From positions 1-46,004 of the IMG/VR virus record IMGVR_UViG_3300031576_000842: 46,004 nt of DNA; one strand, written 5' to 3'. The position numbers were made by a program, and so were the translations under genes. This document shows, piece after piece, positions 8,194 to 16,049 of the stretch. Positions within the stretch are counted from its first letter, which is position 1. Each line of letters starts with the position of its first letter. The notes beneath the pieces were generated by a model. The model did no database searches. It was not told the origin of the DNA and was given only the letters and a program-made list of their open reading frames with translations. The stretch is from a virus.

Positions 8194-8559
8194 CTATGCC
8201 AGTTGCACCACGCCAAACTTCACCTCTGCGTGGTTGGCTTCGAGATAGATCTTCCCGTCTGCCTGTACCCAACCCTGCTTTGCGAAGGGTCCCAGCGCGG
8301 CATATTCACCAGCGCCCAACGAATAAGCGGTTATATCGCCTGTGCGTTTCGTTTGCCCATCTGCCACACTCGTCACTGTGATGGTGTGTGGAGATGCGCC
8401 TGTGTTGTGGGCAATGATCAGATCATTCCCTGAAGCAACGAATTGCTCTTTGTTCACTGTGTCCGCCGCGGTCATCGTCAAATCAGCCGAATTCGCCGCG
8501 GGTTGGAGCGCCGGGAAAGTTCCCAGCGCGGTCAATTTAGTCAACGTTTGTCTTGCCAT
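8194..8559 (-). CDS. Hypothetical virion-region protein, 121 aa
   Basis: A 121-aa, alanine- and threonine-rich, beta-type protein with a MARQTLTKLTALGTFPALQP start and an ITAYSLGAGEYAALGPF segment. I recall similar proteins in phage structural operons without a firm function; a decoration or tail-accessory role is possible. The start is supported by AGGAGGATC before ATG at 8559. Its stop abuts a dispersed repeat. Confidence 0.55.
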   Translation of the reverse strand: MARQTLTKLTALGTFPALQPAANSADLTMTAADTVNKEQFVASGNDLIIAHNTGASPHTITVTSVADGQTKRTGDITAYSLGAGEYAALGPFAKQGWVQADGKIYLEANHAEVKFGVVQLA

Positions 8560-8560
8560 G

Positions 8561-8869
8561 TTATTGATCCTCCTTTAGATCAACTTCATAAATTCCATCC
8601 GCCTTCTCCCCTTCTCCCCCTCTCCCTTCGGGAGAGGGTTGGGGTGAGGGTGAACTGGGCGGAAATGGTTCAGGCTCTTTTAATGCGATCACTGAATGGA
8701 CTCTCAACAAATGCTCTAGCATCGTGTCCAGATCCAACGTATCGAATTGACATTCCTTGCATTGATACTGCGGCTTGCCTGCCCAATTTCCAACGGTGTA
8801 GCCGATCTGCGGTTCTGCCGTGAATTCGGGAGGCGGTGGTGCAACAATTTTCTTCGGTTTATTTGCCAT
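8561..8869 (-). CDS. Small protein with a classical C2H2 zinc finger
   Basis: A 102-aa protein (start ATG at 8869, preceded by AGGAG) with a single finger C37-x2-C40-x12-H53-x4-H58, a spacing matching the classical C2H2 consensus. The flanks are proline-rich and disordered, and residues ~68-88 are encoded by an in-frame dispersed hairpin repeat. It lies among head-tail and tail genes, an unusual site for a C2H2 finger. It could bind nucleic acid or be a small structural or assembly accessory. A longer start (TTG at 8896) lacks a ribosome binding site. Confidence 0.65.
   Translation of the reverse strand: MANKPKKIVAPPPPEFTAEPQIGYTVGNWAGKPQYQCKECQFDTLDLDTMLEHLLRVHSVIALKEPEPFPPSSPSPQPSPEGRGGEGEKADGIYEVDLKEDQ
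8612..8651. repeat. Dispersed hairpin repeat copy (in frame)
   Basis: CCCCCTCTCCC-ttc-GGGAGAGGG followed by TTGGGGTGAGGG. It is inside the zinc-finger gene and is translated as a proline/glycine-rich insert (PSPQPSPEGRGG). Confidence 0.85.
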
Positions 8870-8887
8870 ACAAATCTCCTGTTCTTC

Positions 8888-8938
8888 CTTCTCCAAATAT
8901 TGCGTAGCATATTTGGAGAAAGGCTAGGGGTGGGGTTA
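8888..8938. repeat. Dispersed hairpin repeat copy (variant)
   Basis: CTTCTCCAAATA...TATTTGGAGAAAG followed by GCTAGGGGTGGGGTTA, covering the gap between the tail-completion gene and the zinc-finger gene. Confidence 0.8.
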
Positions 8939-9331
8939 TGGTTTTTCGTACCAAATGATCACGTCCACACTCACCCAATGCCTGCCGGTTTCAGGGTCAA
9001 AACTCTCGTGCTTCTCATCCCTGAAGCCTGCATGCACTGTAAATGTGCCCATCGTGCCAACAAAGCCATCCACCAGAGCGATTACTTGATTTCCAAGCAT
9101 GACTGCATCTCTATACGCCTCTTCACCATCTGCGAAACAATCCAGTTGATACCGTGGATGTGCCAGCTTGCTCGGTCCACTGTGAGTGCGTTCAGGTGGA
9201 TCGCTCACCTCGAAGTAACGAATTGCTGGCAGTGTTACTCCTTGCGGTAGTGCTTGGGGATAGATCCTGCTCCCTGCATTGGTTGCACCTGCAGATAAAA
9301 AGGTAAAGAGTCCTTCAGCAAATATTGTCAT
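8936..9331 (-). CDS. Tail completion/terminator protein (DUF3168-like)
   Basis: A 131-aa protein with the features of DUF3168/gp17-type tail terminators: an N-terminal helix, a PAIRYFEVSD strand, an RYQLDCFAD strand pair, a helix with an EEAYRDAVMLGNQV pattern, and a terminal VDVIIWYE strand. Such proteins cap the tail tube and link it to the head. The position between the HK97-gp10-like gene and the tube gene agrees. Confidence 0.78.
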   Translation of the reverse strand: MTIFAEGLFTFLSAGATNAGSRIYPQALPQGVTLPAIRYFEVSDPPERTHSGPSKLAHPRYQLDCFADGEEAYRDAVMLGNQVIALVDGFVGTMGTFTVHAGFRDEKHESFDPETGRHWVSVDVIIWYEKP

Positions 9332-9334
9332 TCG

Positions 9335-9889
9335 CTAAGCTCCACCGGCTGCATTCTCGATTTGTTTTTTCCAACTTCGTGCCATGGCATCAGAAACCTT
9401 ATCATGGTTATTATCTGCTGCCGGTCGCATGTAAGGACGTGCAGGGATCTCCACACTCTGTTTCAAAACATATTGAACAATGCCTTCAGCATCCACCATG
9501 ACCAGAGTTCCACCGGCGGTCTTGCGCACCTTCAGGTCACCATACTTGCGAGGGCTGCCGGTATAGTTTCCAACAGGGATCGCAAGATATTTGCTCGACT
9601 TCGCCTGGATCGTTCCCCCAAATTCATGAATAGCCGCATAGTCCAGATCAGTACCGGCTGTCCCTTCAACATGATCGTCTGCCCGTTCGGTGATTTCCTG
9701 ATGCACCGAACGACTTAACGTGCGTGATTGGATCAAGCCCTGTTCTTTGATGTTTGTTTTGGCAGCATTCACTATGACAGTCAATCCAGCTCCAACAGTA
9801 TTGACCAGCGCTTCGCCTTGCACCTCTGTGTTGAGCTGCCTGAACTTTGCAATCAATTCTTCCTCGCCGATCACAACATCGTTTGCCAT
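9335..9889 (-). CDS. HK97-gp10-like head-tail joining protein
   Basis: A 184-aa protein of the HK97 gp10-like type: a long N-terminal helix (ELIAKFRQLN), a central region with YAAIHEFGGTI, an insertion and the PARPYMRPAADNN motif near the C-terminus, which is diagnostic of this family. It participates in neck or tail completion. It overlaps the upstream adaptor gene by one base at 9889. Confidence 0.88.
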   Translation of the reverse strand: MANDVVIGEEELIAKFRQLNTEVQGEALVNTVGAGLTVIVNAAKTNIKEQGLIQSRTLSRSVHQEITERADDHVEGTAGTDLDYAAIHEFGGTIQAKSSKYLAIPVGNYTGSPRKYGDLKVRKTAGGTLVMVDAEGIVQYVLKQSVEIPARPYMRPAADNNHDKVSDAMARSWKKQIENAAGGA

Positions 9890-10254
9890 TAGCGCACCAG
9901 CCTCAATGTCAGACGTGTTGTGATTTGCTCGCTATCTTTCTCAGGCAGCAGGATGTCATAGATAAGTCCTTCGTCATCAATGAATCGCATCTTCTCATTC
10001 ACATTGAAGGAACCGGCGAGCAGAGCTGTATTGGTTGCATCCAGATATGCCTGGTTTTGTCCGCGCCGCTCACCACCTCCCAATGCGGCAATACGACACT
10101 GGATGTTCACCATCCCTGGCACATTTGCCCATGCCTTTTTCTGTTGACCGGTGGTGCTCTGCGACTCAGTGAATTGCTGGATCGTGCCAAGCCTATTGAA
10201 GAAATCAACCTTCAACGTATCGAGTAACCGAAGATCGATCAATCTGCTATGCAT
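9889..10254 (-). CDS. Head closure / head-tail joining protein
   Basis: A 121-aa protein of the phage head-tail joining type (SPP1 gp16 / HK97 gp7-like), small and beta-rich with a conserved-type WANVPGMVNIQCRI core and a YDILLPEKDSEQITT hairpin. It would close the DNA channel after packaging and dock the tail. It overlaps the upstream gene by 8 nt. Confidence 0.72.
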   Translation of the reverse strand: MHSRLIDLRLLDTLKVDFFNRLGTIQQFTESQSTTGQQKKAWANVPGMVNIQCRIAALGGGERRGQNQAYLDATNTALLAGSFNVNEKMRFIDDEGLIYDILLPEKDSEQITTRLTLRLVR

Positions 10255-10933
10255 CGTCCCTCAAGATCTGATTGATCATCCGCTGGCGTGCTGTGAATTC
10301 ATTTGTCACCAGCTCTGCATAATCGAAGAGCTCACCCTCTCCAGCCTCTGCAATCTCCACGTCCTTGCGAAGTTGACTTGCATGCTCGCGTAAGGCACGT
10401 GCCACTGCAGCGCCGTCAGTTGAGATATCCAATAAGCGAATCACCTTCAGGATCATCGCCTGGCTGCTCGCCATAATATCAAGCGCAGCTGCTGAAGCCA
10501 GGCGGATATCATCGCCATTCAAACTGAGCAATCTTGTGATTCCGGCATCCGTGAATAAAGCCTGCTCAATATTTAGGTCCTGGATGATCATGCGTACTGC
10601 GCCAATGTCTGTTTCAGGATCGAGCGTGAAGCCAGTAGGCTTTGCCAATACAGTCAGAATGAATCGCTCCGACTTGATCACTCCGGAGGAAATCGTCACG
10701 GTCAACTCTGCTTCATAATTGCCAGGCGTTGCAGTCCCGCTCCAGTTGAATTGAGCGAAGCCACTGCCTACAGTGCCGGACTGATCCATGATCACATTCG
10801 CGCTCGTGTCCGAATTCCACACACTGCAAACACACGACTGCGGTGACAATGGTGTAATCCCATCCACGTCGTAGACAAATGACTTGAACAGTTGTGAATC
10901 GTTGATATGGATCGCGTCTAACTGTGTTGGCAT
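10247..10933 (-). CDS. Head-tail adaptor with N-terminal Ig-like domain
   Basis: A 228-aa two-part protein. Residues 1-~97 form an Ig-like/BppU-type beta domain (VCSVWNSDTSA, GNYEAELTVTISSG). Residues ~100-228 form an all-helical connector-type domain (ETDIGAVRMIIQDLN; a long helix ending in LREHASQLRKDVEIAEAG) resembling gp6-like head-tail adaptors. Carrying the display-type domain on the adaptor is unusual; in other phages it is a separate gene. The position after the capsid genes fits an adaptor role. Confidence 0.65.
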   Translation of the reverse strand: MPTQLDAIHINDSQLFKSFVYDVDGITPLSPQSCVCSVWNSDTSANVIMDQSGTVGSGFAQFNWSGTATPGNYEAELTVTISSGVIKSERFILTVLAKPTGFTLDPETDIGAVRMIIQDLNIEQALFTDAGITRLLSLNGDDIRLASAAALDIMASSQAMILKVIRLLDISTDGAAVARALREHASQLRKDVEIAEAGEGELFDYAELVTNEFTARQRMINQILRDDA

Positions 10934-10934
10934 A

Positions 10935-13256
10935 CTATCTCCTTAACTGCTTTGTTTTCACACCGATGACCTGATCAGTTTTTTTACCGATCAGTTGATC
11001 GTGTCTCACACCATCTAGCACTGCGCCTCCAAATAAAACATTAGCTGTCTCGATCGTTGCGTGTTGCCATCCAGAATATTCAAAATAACTTTCATCGTAC
11101 AACTCAATCTGCGGTATCTCGGGCAAAATAACTGGCTCTTCAACGACGGGTTCCTCGATGATGACTGTTTGCCAGCCAAAGAATTCAGCCACCAGCTCAT
11201 ACGACTCATCCACTTGCGGGAATTCAGCCGCTCCCAAAAGCGCGTCTTCAACACTGTCAGGAACAAGCCAGAAAACAAAACCGTTGAATTCATGATCTGC
11301 GCCTTCATCGTACGTCTCATCGATTTGTGCCAGTTCAGGAATTGGTTGAAAATCAACAATGTCACTGGCTGTCTGCCACGTGCTATAACCTGCATAATCA
11401 TGCTCCGCGTCGTATGTCTCATCAATCGTTGGCAATTCTGCCAGCGGCTGGAAATCCTCGATATTTTCTGCTGCGATCTGCCAGACTGCAAAACCAGCAT
11501 AGTCGTATTCCTCTTCATAACTCTCATCAATGCCTGGCAGCTCCACTAATGCTTGGAAGTCCTCTACGTTCTCTGGCGCCTGCCAGGTGCTGAAACCTGA
11601 ATAATCATGTTGCTCATCAAAAGTTTCATCAATGCTTGGCAGTTCTGCCAGGACTTGGAAATCTTCTACGTTCTCAGGAACTTGCCAGGCACTAAACCCT
11701 GAGTAATCATGCTCTTCATCGTAGCTTTCATCGATCGTTAGCAGTTCTGCAAGTGCTTGGAAATCTTCTACGTTCTCAGGAACCTGCCAAGCGCTGAAGC
11801 CAGCATAGTCGTGCTCTTTATCGTAGCTCTCATCAAGGACTGGAAACTCAACTCGTGCAGCAGAAACATCGTTGTCATCTGCCAGTGGGCTTTGCAGAAA
11901 ACCACCGTGATCATGCTCTTCCTCGTAGGTCTTATCGATGATTGGGATCTCTGCCCAGATTTGATCCAGGATGATCACATCCTCAGGCATCAGCCACATC
12001 ATCCATCCAGCATATGAATCTGCATGCTCCTCATCATATATCTCATCAACTTGTGCAAATTCGGGTTGTGGAGGTTGTGAAATGACATCAGCAAGCGCCA
12101 CAGAGAATGCGACGAGCGCGCGTCCCTTCACTGACCCTGCATTTGCAACAGCTCCGATAAAATCGAAATTGATGTCGCGCGCCGCACCCAACGATAACTG
12201 CTTCACCGTTACAAGCGTGAAATGCAACCCGCGCGTATTCGATGCGGATATTTGGTCGGGAGCATCATCGCCGTAGGCGGGATCGGATGCCAATCCTGCG
12301 CCGCTGGCATTGATCTGCAAACGTCCAAACACATCGTCGGTGGATACAGATGTGACAATCGCATTCGCAAAGATGACCCAGTTCCCCGTTGCGTTTGGCG
12401 TTGGCGAAACAGTCGCCTCCGTCTCCCACATCACCGCGCCTGGAGTGTCTGCCGCTGAATTATAGACGACCGCTCTCTGCGCAAATTTGTTCAGGTTCAG
12501 CGCAAAAATTCTGGACGACCTTACCGTGTCCGACGTGGACGAAATGGTCTGAACGGAGAACGTATGCGCGGCATTGCTCGGCACAACCCCAACCCCAAAT
12601 AACATATTGAACAGGTCGGTCGCTGTATCCTGCGCGTTATACCCCTTGGACGCATCCTCATCGCCGTAATCAACGGGACCGACGCTGTCGTGCAATCTCA
12701 TGCTGAATTCGGAAGCGGCTGCTACATCCCAACTAGCCTGCCCGATGATGAACCAGGTGTCTGTACCGTTCGGGGTGAACGTGACGCTCGCTCGGCTGGT
12801 CATGCTTGCCGCGTCCGCCGTGTCCGTCAGCGCTTCATTCCAGTAATAATCGGTGTTCTCCACAAGGTCGTCGCTCAGTTTCATTGCGATGATCGTGGAG
12901 TATTCATGCGTGACGGTTCCCGAACCTCCCGAACGGTTGAACTGTATCTTTACATCCTCTACCGTCCCAGGCTGTGAAAACCGAAACAACCATCCAACCG
13001 ATAATTTTTCGCCCGTCGCTGCCACGTCCATCGAAGTGGTTGCATCATCGAACACCGTCGGTGTGCTTCCATGCACGACCCGCATCCCTTTTTCGGTGGA
13101 CGCGCCCGAACCGCTGACATCACAAATACAAATCAGCAAATATTCTTTATTCGCCGTAAAACTTGCCGCGCTGATAGTCGCCGCATCCACCCATGTGGTG
13201 TTTGCGGATGTCGGGTTGTCTATCTTTTGCGCGTGCAGAACTTGTGCGTCAGCCAT
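10935..13256 (-). CDS. Large structural-region protein with ten acidic tandem repeats
   Basis: A 773-aa protein. Residues 1-~400 look like a beta-rich, virion-type domain pair (many S/T/G-rich strands, no catalytic motif seen). Residues ~402-730 are about ten imperfect units of ~33 aa, consensus IDESYDEEHDYSGFSAWQ followed by a VPENVEDFQALAEL-like linker, strongly acidic with invariant aromatic positions. The C-terminal ~30 residues are basic. It lies between the 144-aa gene and the adaptor. It may be a head fibre, a capsid-surface display protein, or a DNA-mimic-like protein. I do not recognise the family. Confidence 0.6.
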   Translation of the reverse strand: MADAQVLHAQKIDNPTSANTTWVDAATISAASFTANKEYLLICICDVSGSGASTEKGMRVVHGSTPTVFDDATTSMDVAATGEKLSVGWLFRFSQPGTVEDVKIQFNRSGGSGTVTHEYSTIIAMKLSDDLVENTDYYWNEALTDTADAASMTSRASVTFTPNGTDTWFIIGQASWDVAAASEFSMRLHDSVGPVDYGDEDASKGYNAQDTATDLFNMLFGVGVVPSNAAHTFSVQTISSTSDTVRSSRIFALNLNKFAQRAVVYNSAADTPGAVMWETEATVSPTPNATGNWVIFANAIVTSVSTDDVFGRLQINASGAGLASDPAYGDDAPDQISASNTRGLHFTLVTVKQLSLGAARDINFDFIGAVANAGSVKGRALVAFSVALADVISQPPQPEFAQVDEIYDEEHADSYAGWMMWLMPEDVIILDQIWAEIPIIDKTYEEEHDHGGFLQSPLADDNDVSAARVEFPVLDESYDKEHDYAGFSAWQVPENVEDFQALAELLTIDESYDEEHDYSGFSAWQVPENVEDFQVLAELPSIDETFDEQHDYSGFSTWQAPENVEDFQALVELPGIDESYEEEYDYAGFAVWQIAAENIEDFQPLAELPTIDETYDAEHDYAGYSTWQTASDIVDFQPIPELAQIDETYDEGADHEFNGFVFWLVPDSVEDALLGAAEFPQVDESYELVAEFFGWQTVIIEEPVVEEPVILPEIPQIELYDESYFEYSGWQHATIETANVLFGGAVLDGVRHDQLIGKKTDQVIGVKTKQLRR
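11070..12050 (-). repeat. Coding tandem repeat (~100 bp unit, ~10 copies)
   Basis: DNA encoding the acidic repeats. The central four units (about 11500-11850) are the most alike, suggesting recent duplication there, while the outer units have diverged and vary in linker length. Confidence 0.8.
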
Positions 13257-13363
13257 GTTTACTAACCGCAGATTAAATTGTTAAGGTTCGATAGTCTTGC
13301 GCCCGCTCCCGTGAATGGGCGCAAGACCATTTCGATCAAACAGCCTGCATGCTTCTTCCACAC

Positions 13364-13798
13364 CTAGAACTCTTCGAACACCACGTGCACCGAAACGCTG
13401 CTTGTTCCAACAGCGGACCGCAGTGAGATTTGCCCTGAGTTACGAGCCACAATCTCCTCGCCTGGTCTCGCCACCCAGCGATACACGCCGCCGTTCGCAT
13501 TCACGGGTAGGCGTAGCATCACATTGCCGATGGTTGGCTGGGCAGACCACGTGGTGTTTACCGTGGATCCTGCGGTCACACTGTCTGGCTCTAAAGGTTC
13601 AGCAGTGAGTGCACCGCCTCCCGTCGTGCCACCGGTTGAGCGCGCCACGCGCAGCTCATTGGCAGCGCTGGCTGTGCCCATTCCGCCGATCGAGACCTCC
13701 ACAATACGGATCCTGCGGTTCGCGGGCGCAATAAAGGTCATCAAATCGTCAGTGGTGTTGAGCGCCACGTTGCTTCGATTCACAGAATATAGTCCCAT
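13364..13798 (-). CDS. Hypothetical capsid-region protein, 144 aa
   Basis: A 144-aa, beta-rich protein with no cysteines, located right after the major capsid protein in transcription order. Segments such as NRRIRIVEVSIGGMGTA and VYRWVARPGEEIVARN suggest a jelly-roll or TNF-like fold as found in capsid decoration or head-fibre proteins. Function is inferred from position only. Confidence 0.55.
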   Translation of the reverse strand: MGLYSVNRSNVALNTTDDLMTFIAPANRRIRIVEVSIGGMGTASAANELRVARSTGGTTGGGALTAEPLEPDSVTAGSTVNTTWSAQPTIGNVMLRLPVNANGGVYRWVARPGEEIVARNSGQISLRSAVGTSSVSVHVVFEEF

Positions 13799-13825
13799 AT
13801 CAAACTCCTTCTAATTCTTCAATCA

Positions 13826-13864
13826 TTCCCCTTCCCCTCATGTTTTCGTGGTGGGGGAAGGGGC
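13826..13864. repeat. Dispersed hairpin repeat copy (variant)
   Basis: CCCCTTCCCC ... GGGGGAAGGGG stem in the gap between the 144-aa gene and the capsid gene, followed by an ACTGATCACTAATTACTGG low-complexity stretch. Confidence 0.7.
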
Positions 13865-13901
13865 AACTATTTACTGATCACTAATTACTGGCAACTGATC
13901 C

Positions 13902-15077
13902 CTAGCTCCCAGAACCATTGCTGGCGACGGTCATCTTGGGATCCATGCGGGCCCCGCCGAACACGTGTCTCACCTTATGCTCGATCGCATCCGTTTCAAA
14001 GTCACCATCCATGACATCCGGTGCACCACCACCAACGCGGATCTGATTCGGAGCTTTCATGAAGACTTCAGGCTCTTCATGCCCGATCAGGAAGCCGATC
14101 TCAAGTGCTGGGCGTCCGTTGTCCGGATTGGCAAACAGGAACCAGGATGTATCCCCGTTCGCAGTGGAAGCCACGATCGGGATATACGGTTCCACGCTCA
14201 GGTTCAGACGGTTCTTCATCCAGTTCACAGCGACCAGTTTCTGATTGCTTGTGCCACCAGACTCAGCCAATTCGATCTGAAGGGCATTGAGGATGTTCTG
14301 CGCGGTAATCTCCAGCGCAGGCGGAACAACTAACTCCACCGTATCGATCACGATTGGCTCACCGTTCTCATCCTTCATAGCGGACAGAATTTTGAATCCG
14401 GTTTGAAGTGCAGCAATCGAAAGCACGGGGTTACTGGTGATGATATTGGCATTGCCCACCGAATATAAGGTTGCGTGCGGACCACTCGCACCCACGTGCA
14501 GCTGCGTGACAAACTTCTGCTCCGATCGGCGAGCTGCACGTCCAAGTCGCTCAGGCTGATCCTTCAACTGATCCAGGTCATCGTTGATCATGACTTCCCA
14601 GCCAAATTTGATCTTCCGACCATACTTGGCTACATTGTAGGAATAGGGCGTGTTCTCGTTGATCTCTTCGTACGGATATTCACCCTTTTCACCAGCTTTT
14701 TGAGCAGTCGCCAAACCCAGTACCTGATCAGCACCATATACACTGAAGCGTTTCACAGTGCGGAAGTCACGCACTCGCCCACGCTTGGCATATCTCTGCC
14801 ACGTGGCAGTCCACTCTCGATAGGCTGCCAGCACCTGACGGTCCAGGATATCGCCGAACAAAAACGGGAAATCGCTCGTTGTCATTGCCTCTTGCAGGTA
14901 ATGCATTCGTTTTCTGCCGCTATACACATCTGCAATAAGCCTGGCTGCTTCAGCGAGCAACGTCATATATTGGGGAGTGCGCCTGCGTGGACGCACGGCC
15001 CGCCCCTCTTTACCGAACAGCCTTTGCACGCTGGCTTCCTCTGCCCGGATCGTTTCGATCAATTCAAGCATTTTCAT
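13902..15077 (-). CDS. Major capsid protein (HK97 fold, gpT-like)
   Basis: A 391-aa capsid subunit. The TSDFPFLFGDILDRQVLAAY segment near residue 87 and the following Y-x-x-W...F.TVKRFSVYG pattern match the Mu gpT-like branch of HK97-fold major capsid proteins. The middle has YNVAKYGRKIKFGWE (P-domain-like) and the C-terminal part EPEVFMKAP, also typical. It follows the protease/scaffold and the DUF2190-like gene, as in many siphophages. Its ATG is preceded by GAGGT. Confidence 0.88.
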   Translation of the reverse strand: MKMLELIETIRAEEASVQRLFGKEGRAVRPRRRTPQYMTLLAEAARLIADVYSGRKRMHYLQEAMTTSDFPFLFGDILDRQVLAAYREWTATWQRYAKRGRVRDFRTVKRFSVYGADQVLGLATAQKAGEKGEYPYEEINENTPYSYNVAKYGRKIKFGWEVMINDDLDQLKDQPERLGRAARRSEQKFVTQLHVGASGPHATLYSVGNANIITSNPVLSIAALQTGFKILSAMKDENGEPIVIDTVELVVPPALEITAQNILNALQIELAESGGTSNQKLVAVNWMKNRLNLSVEPYIPIVASTANGDTSWFLFANPDNGRPALEIGFLIGHEEPEVFMKAPNQIRVGGGAPDVMDGDFETDAIEHKVRHVFGGARMDPKMTVASNGSGS

Positions 15078-15125
15078 GTTTACCTCACTGCGTAGTGTCC
15101 CAATGGGACTACTTTCAAATTTCCT

Positions 15126-15178
15126 CTTCCCCTATTTTCAAAGAAAATGGGGGAAGTGCCCGAAGGGCGATGGGGGTT
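15126..15178. repeat. Dispersed hairpin repeat copy (CCGAAGGGCG subfamily)
   Basis: CTTCCCCTATTTTC/GAAAATGGGGGAAG hairpin followed by TGCCCGAAGGGCGATGGGGG, in the gap before the decoration-protein stop. Confidence 0.8.
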
Positions 15179-15539
15179 ATGCCAGCGCCTTAATCACTTC
15201 GATCGTTGCTGTGGAACCGGACGTGATTGCATCATTGGCAAAGCCAAAGAAGCGGCCTGTTGCCTTCTTGCTCAGTTTCGGTGTATCGGCATCGACATAA
15301 TAGATCTTGTCGCCAACGGCAACTGCAGAGTTGCCGCCGCCATCCACACCTTTCACAGACAAGTCCCAACCACGGCCAGCGGTGAAGTCGACCTGGGTGT
15401 ATCCATCGGCGTCTTCAGCGACGAGCGCAACACCGGTCATCTCCCCATAGCGCACCGGATCGCCCGATGCAGGGGTCGTAGGATCCGAGCAGACGACCCG
15501 CAAGCCATCTACACCGGAATGATTCAAAATCTTAGCCAT
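15177..15539 (-). CDS. Capsid decoration protein (DUF2190-like)
   Basis: A 120-aa, glycine-, alanine- and valine-rich protein built as a beta barrel, with GDPVRYGEMTGVAL, AVAVGDKIYYVDAD and GRFFGFANDAITSG segments characteristic of DUF2190/gpD-like capsid stabilisers. It would bind capsid threefold sites after expansion. It is placed between scaffold and capsid genes, as usual. Confidence 0.82.
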   Translation of the reverse strand: MAKILNHSGVDGLRVVCSDPTTPASGDPVRYGEMTGVALVAEDADGYTQVDFTAGRGWDLSVKGVDGGGNSAVAVGDKIYYVDADTPKLSKKATGRFFGFANDAITSGSTATIEVIKALA

Positions 15540-15550
15540 AGTTACCTCAC

Positions 15551-15605
15551 TGGTTACTAATTACGAATTACTGTCAACTGACAACAGTCAACAGTCAACA
15601 GACAA
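15551..15605. repeat. Low-complexity AATTACTG / CAACAGT stretch
   Basis: TACTAATTACGAATTACTG followed by repeats of GTCAACTGACAACAGTCAACAGTC. Related stretches occur at 13868-13900, 31020-31050 and 43768-43790. No coding potential. Confidence 0.6.
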
Positions 15606-16049
15606 CTAACCACGGCCCACTGCCGCGATCTTTGCGCCCTTCTCACTCAAGCCAAGAGTAGTGAAAGATTCAGTCAAGGACTCTTTGACCTTCTTACCAG
15701 TCTCATCCTCTTCGTCATCAACATCGCTCTCACCAAGACCACGTATCTGCCCTTTGCCAAGCAATTTCTCCAAATACTTGACTTCAGTTTTGACCGCTTC
15801 ATCGATGGCTTTTGTGAAGGCTTCCTTGTCGAGCGTCCCATCCGTCATGGGTGGGTTCTTTGCCAGGCTCTCGATCAGGCGTGCCTTGGTGACATCCGGC
15901 AGGGAAGTGATAGCTGCTAGAGCTTCCTTCACCATATCCTTCGCGTCACGCAATGCCATTGCCTCACTGAGTCGGGCGTTGCTGGCTGCCAGCGTTTGAT
16001 TGTTGGTTTCCAACGTGACAACCTTTTCATTCAATTCTTTTACGTCCAT
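15606..16049 (-). CDS. Capsid scaffold protein from an internal start
   Basis: An in-frame ATG at 16049 inside the protease gene is preceded by a strong ribosome binding site, GGAGGAAG, 5-7 nt upstream. It would give a separate 147-aa scaffold beginning MDVKELNEKVVTLE, a long coiled coil. This copies the lambda C/Nu3 arrangement, in which the scaffold is made from within the protease gene. Independent production of the scaffold is an inference from the ribosome binding site and the domain boundary. Confidence 0.7.
   Translation of the reverse strand: MDVKELNEKVVTLETNNQTLAASNARLSEAMALRDAKDMVKEALAAITSLPDVTKARLIESLAKNPPMTDGTLDKEAFTKAIDEAVKTEVKYLEKLLGKGQIRGLGESDVDDEEDETGKKVKESLTESFTTLGLSEKGAKIAAVGRG

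Noticed and set aside
11070-12050. CRISPR-like array
   Set aside because: The ~100-bp period is in frame with a long ORF and codes a diverged peptide repeat; there are no unique spacers of constant length.
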